Assembly (NCBI GenBank): GCA_963978545.1
Contig: OZ021730.1
Span: forward strand, 2,612,701-2,676,700
Origin: Linyphia triangularis
Taxonomy: Eukaryota; Arthropoda; Arachnida; Araneae; Linyphiidae
Length of the DNA: 64,000 nucleotides
Direction: 5' to 3'
Every line of letters starts with the position of its first letter. Within the stretch, counting starts at the first letter, position 1. The notes under the pieces are model-generated. The model did not search any database. It was not told the origin of the DNA and worked only from the letters and a program-made list of their open reading frames with translations. A program made the position numbers and the translations under genes. Of this stretch, positions 25,601-34,600 are shown piece by piece.

Positions 25601-28600
25601 TTTTTTTTTAAACGAATTATCGTGAAAGTCACTCTAGTTTGTTAAAAATCACATGTTTTTGATATGTGGTAAAAATTTTAGGTACATAGTTTGTGCAGTT
25701 TCTGAGAAAAAGGTATATAAGTAATGATAAATTGTAGTTTTGAGAAAAATGCATTTCAAAGAAAACTTTTCTTACACTAATAGTTACAAATATTATCTTA
25801 AAAAACTATTAAAAATACTTCTAAATGAGGTATTTTTTTAAAGGAAAGAATTAAAATTTTAATAAACAATAATAAACTCAAAAACGTTTTTTTATAAATT
25901 TTAGGCTACCTACTCCCCTTAACTGTATTTTCTTTTTGTACATTTTTTTTCAAAAAAAAACCAAACAAAAAAAACCCTCTTTTGTAATACCCCTTTCTTC
26001 CTCTCAGGTACAGACTTTGCAGTAAGCAGTGGTCGCAACGTAGTGGGCCTGGTGCAAATCGCCTGCCCCGAGAAGGGGCTAGTAGTGCGCCTTCCCCACG
26101 GATACCATGGCCGTGCCTCGTTGTGCGACCTGCAAGACGCCTTACCCTCCCTCACCCTTGCACCCACTCTGGACAAGTGCAGGAGGATGCTGTATGTCTT
26201 ATGCCATGTGCTTGAGGTCAACAGGGACACCAAATTCTGTACACTCTCGCTCAGGAAGACAAGGTATTGTTGCTTAACAGGCTTCTCACTGTCATTGAAA
26301 GTGCTTAATATTTCTTAACTTGTTTTCCAGGCCTTAAAAGTATTTGAAAGGGCTGAAAAGTACTTGAAAATGTTTATAGATCCTTAAAAGTGCTTAATTC
26401 TTTCACTTGTTTGCACCACACCAACATTTTTTAGTATACAGTAGAGCAACCACTGTGCCGCGGCACTTTTGTGTGCCGCCAAATTTTAGAAATGTATATA
26501 GTAAAAATTATAATGCTTTTTTTTATTACGAGTAAAGTTTAAATTAAAGAAAAGTACTTATATATATATGAATATTGTAATGAAGATTTTTCACTTTCAC
26601 CGCTTCGTTACATATTTCTCTGTGTCTCGTTTTTTACCTATATTTATTATTAGATATAAAAAAAAATGATTGGGTTCGTAATCCATTTGTGATAACGAAT
26701 ACTTCTGTATTTGAGTTAACTTTGAATGAAGAGGAAGAACTAAATTCGCTTTCTAATAATCGAGATTTAATTTTAAAATATTCAAAAGAATCAATTAATT
26801 CATTTTGGATTAACATTAGATGCTATAATCCCATGATAGCCAAAAAAACTTTAAAAATATTACAATTTTCTACATCTTATTTGTGTGAATTCGGATTTTC
26901 AGTATTAACCAACATAAAAACGATAAAAAGATCGAGACTGTTAAATGTAGAAGACGATATGAGAGTATAGCATTGTCATTTTTACGACCAAATATAAATG
27001 AAATTATCAAAAAACATCAAGCTCAAATTTCTCATTAAAGGTATTCTTACTATTCATTTGTAATTAATCCCTTAATAAACGTACTGTTGTTTTTGTAGTA
27101 CATATTATATTATCTTATTTTACATTCCAAATTAATATCATAAACTATTTTACACAGCGTATTATAGGTAAGTAAACAACTTTTAAACTTATCTTTTTCT
27201 TTGTGTGCCGCCAAATTTTGAAATCGTTAAAAGTGTACCGCAACAAAAAAAAGTTTGAGAATCACTGCAGTAGAGTATCTCAAATCCGGAATCGCAGGGA
27301 CTTCAACGATTCCGGATTTTAGAACTTATCATTGTTCATACACAAAATAAAACATATAAATGAATAAACTAAGAAAAATCTTTTTATAACTTGATATGGT
27401 TTTTAAAAACATTAGTTTTAAGGTTGTTTTAATAGTATTGACTTTTGGCTAAACATTTTCTCTAATGCTTTAATTACAGTGCCTAATACTTCCAACTGAT
27501 TGCTCTTAAGTAATTTTATCCTTAACCACTTCATTTTCGCTGTCATCACTTTTGGATACAGACAAACTTCCGTAAACATTTTTTTGTTTTAAGGTATCTC
27601 TGTTGGAAAAGGTTTAGATTTCGGTTATTTCTGGATTTCATAAATTTTACTGTATTTTATCTGGATTTCATAGATTTTACTGTATTTGTATTAAGCATGC
27701 ATCAACTTGTACATCATTTGGCTCGTATTTGCTGATTGGTGGAATAGAAATCGAATAAAAGTACTTGAAAATGCTTAGAAGTCTTTAAAAGTCCTAAATT
27801 TTTTTCACTCATCGTCACCGCACCAACATTATTTTTATATATTTGTATTAAGCATGCATCAACTTGTGCAACTTTTGGTTCGTATTTTCTGATTGGTGGA
27901 GTAGCAATCGAATAGTTTTAGTTACACACTGTACTCCGTAAGACGAACATGTGAGATAAGTGTATACATTTTGCGAGCCAAAATATCAAAGACCATCATC
28001 AAAGTATGTTTGTAAGGCAAAATGCAAATTGTACATGAAAAATTGTGATATTAACACTCTAGGCCAAGTAGCTGTTAAGTCACACTTTAAAAGACCTTAA
28101 AGCGTATGCAGCTTTATTATGGGCGACAGGCCTCGATCCTGAGACCATTGGATCTCGAGGCATATGCTTTACCGCTGTGCAAAAGTGTACTCCAGTGTGC
28201 AGAAGTTTTATCCGTTATTTGAGGTCGCCACACAGCCTCCTCCCAGCGGCGAAGGAGCGATACTGTTGTTCTGATCAACGTCTGATCGGAGTTGGAGATT
28301 TGGGATGCTTGTTGCATCGTTGTGTCCGCTTGTTGCGGTGTTGCAAGCGAGTTGCGTATGTGATCGCTTGTTGCGATGTAGTGTCTCCTTTCAGAAGTGC
28401 CGATAGATGGCAGCATCTTTCGTTACTGGCGACGGGCCTCGATCGCAGCACCATTGGATCTCGAGACAGATACTTTACCGCTGTGCAAACGAGTACTCCA
28501 GTGTGCAGAAGTTTTATCTGTTATTTGAGGTCGCCACGCAGCCTCCTCCCAGCGGCGAAGGAGCGATACTGTTGTTCCGATCAACGTCTGATCGGAGTTG

Positions 28601-31600
28601 TAGGTTTGGGATGCTTGTTGCATCGTTGTGTCCGCTTGTTGCGGTGTTGAAAGCGAGTTGCGTATGTGATCGCTTGTTGCGATGTAGTGTCTCCTTTCAG
28701 AAGTGCCGATAGATGGCAGCGTGATTCGTTTTAGTCCGGGTCATCAATAAAGCATAAGCATCTTTCGTTGCTGGCGACGGGCCTCGATCGCAGCACCATT
28801 GGATCTTGAGACAGATACTTTACCGCTGTGCAAAAGAGTACTCCAGTGCACAGAAGTTTTATCTGTTATTTGAGGTCGCCACAACCTCATCCATGAAATC
28901 AAATTTTCAAAGGTCTTATAAAGGCCCTATCAGACGAGGGGAATATTGTTAACTTGACCTCAGACCCGATCCCAGTCGTGACTACTTCGGTGGCTAGGGG
29001 TTTGACTAGAGAAGTTTTCCCTCATTCTTTTTGCCACAAAACAAGTTTATCGGTGTTGGCGATTCTCTCTTATAGGACAAATTTTCCTCCCTCGCTTTAG
29101 AAATTAAAAATTCATAATTGAAAAATCTAGCACCTTGGCAATAATCCGTAATATATTGCAGCAGAAAATATATTATTAAAATGCATTGGTTTCTGTCAAC
29201 CACTGATATAAAAAATGCTTACTTGATATTTAAAGATGCTTCATACTTAAATTTTTGTAAAATGTAAAATACAGTTAAGTGTCTAGTCTTTAAAAATCAT
29301 TTTAAATCAAATAGGTTATAATTTTCATTTTTATAAAATTTGTATAATGACTTTCTTAACTACATATAAATATGCAAATTTTATTTTCGTACTGAAACGA
29401 AAAGGATGAGCAATTTCTATTTAAACAATATTTTCGTGTTGCAATTCGGTGTTAAAGCAATTCCTTTTTTTTAATTGGTTTTTTTTAACATTACTATTTT
29501 TGTACTAATAATATTGTTGTACTTAAAATAGACATTTCGGTCTTCTATATTAGACGGTTATTTATATGGAAAAAGCAAATATTCTGGTGTTCAAAAGATT
29601 ATATATTTTTTTTAATATAGTAATTATTTGTAAAAAAAAAATTAGATTAATAAAATAACGATAATCAAGGGAAATAATAAATAAATTCCAGTATCCCCAA
29701 TAAAATGTATTAATAAAATAGCGATAATCAAGTAAAATAATAAATTACATTAATTACTAGTTTCAAGTTCCTATGCCTTGGGGGGAATATAACGCGGGAC
29801 TCTTGCATGACAAAAAAAAACGCTAACCACTTAGTATCCACTAGTATCTTAACCTAATTTGCATAACTTTTACGGAATATTTCTTGATAACTTTTTTCTT
29901 TTAAATTTTGAAAACACCTAAATAAAAAAGAAATATTTCTATTCGTTAGATAAAGCGAAATCTTTAGATATTTTTGCTGTGGTACTGAATACAATATGTA
30001 GTTTTTGTATGATACATCGTAACTAAATGAACATTTTGCCGGTTGGATTTCAAATATTATGTCCAAAAAAATATCAAGGGAAATCTTGTAATAATGGTTT
30101 CACATTATTGAGTACGAAATAATTTTTGCGAATCATAGACTAAGGTGATTTTAAACAAATGCAGCAGTGATTTTATGCAGTATAGATGTAATTATTCATC
30201 AGACACTGTGATGCCTTCTCCACAAAACTATTACTTTTATCTTATTGCTTAGGTATTTTACTAATCACCTGCCTACTTTCCTTGAAGTTTTTTTAACTTT
30301 TAATTTTCCTAACTATTTTTTGCTAAAATGTCCATTCCTTGGTGTGGTGAGTAAAATTCATGCCAATGGTTGGCAAAAACAGAAGGCATCTGATTGGTCC
30401 CCAACTACGTTGGCTGAAATTATCCTCAACTGCTTCGTTCACCATCGAAGCAGTCATGGATCGGGCAAAAGCAGGTTTTGTCCCTGGAAATGGCCTTCTC
30501 GAGTTGACGATAGAGCAGAGTCAGGGTGGAGGATAAATTGCCCGTCTGATATGGCCCTAAATCCTACTTAGGTCGTCAGAAGTCACTGAAAAGTCATTGA
30601 TTTTCAATCTATGATTTTCGTGGGAACCTTGTACATATTTAGTTAATTGTTTAATCAGTAGAAATAGTGTATTGCTTTTGAATAGTGTTGCTAAGTGGGG
30701 GATTGTACAAATTTAAGAAGTTTTAAAACGAGTCCTTCAATCGGTTCTAAATTTTTTTATTTTACTTTATGTGACATTACTTATATGTTTTTCTTTTATA
30801 AATGTGTTAAAATTATTTCATGTGCACACACAATTTCAGTGAATACAAAATATAAAAGGTTTATTAAAAAAAGCACTCAGCTTAAGATTTATGAATTTAC
30901 AATTAAAATCTTCCATTGCAGACTCTATGGCCAGAAATCCGACGAATCAAAGGACACCCTTCCCGAACTGACCGCCAGCACTCTGGAGCGAGGTGTTCGT
31001 GCGAAAGGATTCGTGAAGATGACTTACAATGACAGCCTCATCGTTAACTTTGGCCGTTTGCTTGACGGGCAAGTGACGTTGCACAGGTACAACTCATTTT
31101 TAATTTATTTCAGTATTTAATTTAAAACTAGTAACTTATAAAATTAGAAGCGAGAGATAAATTCCCAATTATTCAGAAATCGTAAAAATTATCTTAACTT
31201 AAAAATTTACAAAAATGTTTTTGTTTCTGAATAAATTACTTAATAAAAATAAAATAATCTTATTTCACTTATAAAACTTTTCTTTTTAAGAATACTCTTA
31301 ATAAAATTTAAGTAAATGTCTTATCAAATTAGCTATTCCAATGACAATTGAATGAATTTTGAAGGCTGCATTTAGAATAGTTTGTCTGTATAAAATAAAA
31401 ATTTTATGGTAACTTTCGTCTTCTTGGCAAGACCTTTCATTTCACTTTTAGCTAACATGAGTCTTTGTATAAGCTTTTTTATAAATTAGTGTAGTTTAAA
31501 AGCTCAGAGATGCCAACTCTTCTATGGGTTTTCCAAACTAGATTTTTACCTTTTTTACGGTCACAGCCGATACTCTTACATTTACGATGAATAAATACAA

Positions 31601-34600
31601 GGGACTATTACATCAGGGTAACACTCAGTGAAAACAACATAAATCTTGGCAATAGCAAAAGTATTGGTGAATTTTAGGAGTATTGAGAAAAGATATTTCT
31701 AGTTAGTCTTTTCCGTAGGTTTCAAAACACATCCATAAAACCCTAAAAATTCGCTAAAACTACAGAAAATCTGTAAAAAAATACTGAAAATCCGTATAAA
31801 ATTTTGCATCTCTGGAAACTAAAAGACGAGTTGTTTACCACCAATAAACATAAAAATATCCATAATTAAATCAGGGTTCCCACGGTCATTGAAAGACATT
31901 AAAAGTGCTTAACATTTTTTAACTTTTTTTCAAGGCCTTGAAAATGCTTAGAGGTGCTTAAAAGTCCTTGAAAATGCTTAGAGGTCCTTAATTTTTACAA
32001 ATATTGTCCAACTGCAAAATTTATAAAAATACAACTCGGACTTGATATCCCCGTGTGATCGCCACTTTCTGCACCGTATCAGAATTTTCCGACATATTTG
32101 TATTACGCATCCAACAACTTGTAACTTTTTTGGTAGAATATACTTTATTAAAAATTTAAATATAGACACTATGTCTAAAAACGAATTTTCATAGGTCCTT
32201 AAAAACATTAATTAGGTCATTAAAAGTCAATGAAAAGTCATTGATTTTCATTCTGTGATTTGAGTGGGAACCCTGTAAATTAACACGATGGGTGCCACAC
32301 AAATTCTTTCGGAATTCCCCTTCAGGCCATGCACGCTGCTTCGAGGCGGCGGGAGCAATGCAAAGCGCACTACTAATAGATTAATATTAGGGTTATTGTT
32401 TTTTATTGCAGTAGAAGATAATTACTTTAAGATTGAAATGCTTATAGACATTCATTCAATATTTATGAGCCAAGTCTGTTGTTTATAGTTCGGCTCGTGG
32501 CCGGAGTCAAGGTTCCCACGGTCTTTGAAAGTCATTAAAAGTGCTTATTATTTTTTAACTTGTTTTCAATTCCTTGAAAGTGCTTGAAAATGCTTAGAGG
32601 TCCTTAAAAGTCCTTAATTTTTGCAGATTATAAAAATACAACTTGTACTTGCTATCCCCGCGTGACCGCAACGTATCTGCACCGCATCAGAATTTTCCGA
32701 CATATTTGTATTACGCATCCACCAATTTGTAACTTTTTTGGCAGAATACACTTTATTAAAAATTTATATATAGACATGATGCCTGAAAAAAAAATTTCAT
32801 AGATCCTTGAAAACATTGATTAGGTCCTTAAAAGTCATTGATTTTGGTTCTGTGATTTAAGTGGGAACCCTGGGAGTTAATTTTACGACAAAGCAATGTG
32901 TTATGAAAAAAATTTGACACAATATGGTAGAGCAATGGCCAGAAAAATTACTAAACAAGCTGTCACATTTTGTGATACCTGCAAAGGACCACCGTTTTTA
33001 TGTTTACTGTGTTTCAATAAAATCCATATAAATGCCTTAATGACATATTCCTGTAATAAAAATTAAGTAAATTTTTAATAAATTTTCTGTAATTACTTAA
33101 AACAATGTAAATTTTTTAGTTTCATATCATATTATACTGTCAGCCACCGATGGTTGACGCGGCCTAAACGGCAAATTCAGTGTCAGCGGCGCTCAACTTG
33201 TTAAGTGACATGCACCTTCCATTTTTAAGATTTCAAGTATGTGACTGGCATTTCATACAGATTTTCCTTTGATAATCCCAACAGGTGCAATGCTTACGGC
33301 TGCACGTTTTGCGCCCACTCGAAGGAAGTCCTCCAGAAGCATCCGCCGGGTGGAGTGATCGAAGTGGTGGTGGACGGAACAACCCCATCAAAGGGACTTT
33401 ATCCACTCTCACTGCCAGAGATGGAAGGAATGGTGAGTGTTCTCTTCTAAACAAACTCAGGCTTCCCACAATCCTTGGAAAGTCCTTGATAAAAGGATGA
33501 GTCTTGGAATTTTTAAACGAATGCTGATAATCACCACCTCCGATTTTTCCTCACTGCTCATAAAGATTTTTTTTATTTACACCTTTGAGGGTGTCAACTT
33601 TGCTATTATCGCATTACTAGACCATAGGTTTCATCGAGAAGTATTAACCCTTTAAATCCCACTGAGTCAGTGTTGTGGGTTTCACAAAACCCCAATGACT
33701 TTCCATTCGTAAAAACTGGAAATGAACTCGCCCCACTCGTTCTACTGTGGGCCACTCCTGGGTTTCCTGTGGGGGGTCACTGTTGACCATTAAAAGATCA
33801 TTACTATATGTCTACAACCAGCAATAGGGTTGTGCGTTGGGTCATCTGCTTGATATGTCGGAGAATTGAGTCGGCGTCTTATCAATGAAACAAACGCCAC
33901 CGCTAAGTACATGACAAGATTCGCATAAAAGAAAAATCCCTGACTATCTTACTCCGTGTGCAAAGGGTGGGGAAGTTTGACATTGAGTACTTTTAACTAA
34001 TGTCTCCCCTCTACATGCCCCACAATAGCCTATTGTTGAGGACCGTCACGCTTTAAACAACTACTGCTGTTCAGATTCCCCTCACTTGGAAATATACGTT
34101 TACCCCTGCACCCTCCCAAAAGGCGACTAGCTGGGAATTTCTCTACAAGGCGGTATAGGGCGGGTTGGGATTTAAAGTGTTAATGAATGCAAGGGCACAT
34201 TTGAACGTTAATGGGGAATTTTTTATCTTTTTTATTTTTATGTCTAAATTATGTAATTTTATAATCCTTAAATTTCCTTAAATAGGTCCTTGAATTTTCT
34301 AAAAAGGTCCTTGAATGGACATTTTCGTAAGGTTTGAAGGTATGTTTTCATGCTCATCCGTATTTTGGCACCACTTACCGGAAGAATTGTGGTGATAATT
34401 CTTATGGTTAGTTGAGGGCTTAAAGATCTTCACCTAACCAAAGCTATATGCAGATTGTTATCGCAGTGGAATGAACTTTTAAAAAAGGACTTTATTACAA
34501 TGCGTTAAAAAAATTATTAAAATTTATTTACATAAATGAAAGCTCGGAATTAAAAAAATATCCTAGCACAACTGTGCAATCCGGACACGAAAAGGAATCA

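Larger units (their letters stand above)
26439..27682. mobile_element. Tigger/pogo-like element inserted at TA
   Basis: It starts CAGTAGAG and continues tatctcaaatccggaatc after the interrupting hAT; it ends tagattttactg. TA lies at 26437-26438 and 27683-27684. Removing it joins ttttttagTA to tttgtattaagc, the uninterrupted sequence of the host element seen at about 27840. A 31-bp tandem duplication lies at its right end. Confidence 0.75.
26278..30631 (+). mobile_element. Old hAT-like element carrying a nest of later insertions
   Basis: The left end caggcttctcactgtcattg and right end cgtgggaaccttg are diverged versions of the CAGGGTTCCCAC ends seen elsewhere in the window. The order of blocks (26278-26438, 27683-28097, 28884-28921, 30558-30631) is colinear with the related element at 48614-49158 read in reverse. 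The gaps are filled by four later elements. It has an internal tandem duplication around 27690-27920. The presumed target duplication (cttaa / tacat) no longer matches. It lies in the RRP5 intron 26264-30921. Confidence 0.75.

Noticed and set aside
28117..28712. Several overlapping ORFs of 66-157 codons on both strands
   Set aside because: They lie wholly on the GC-rich SINE array, overlap each other in different frames and repeat with the array units. No protein family is recognisable.
30245..30571. 108-codon plus-strand ORF
   Set aside because: It ends in the terminal inverted repeat of the Harbinger-like element and has no transposase motif.
26278..30631. 5-bp target duplication for the outermost nest element
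   Set aside because: The flanks cttaa and tacat do not match, so no duplication is claimed; the element is supported by colinearity with the 48.6-kb copy instead.
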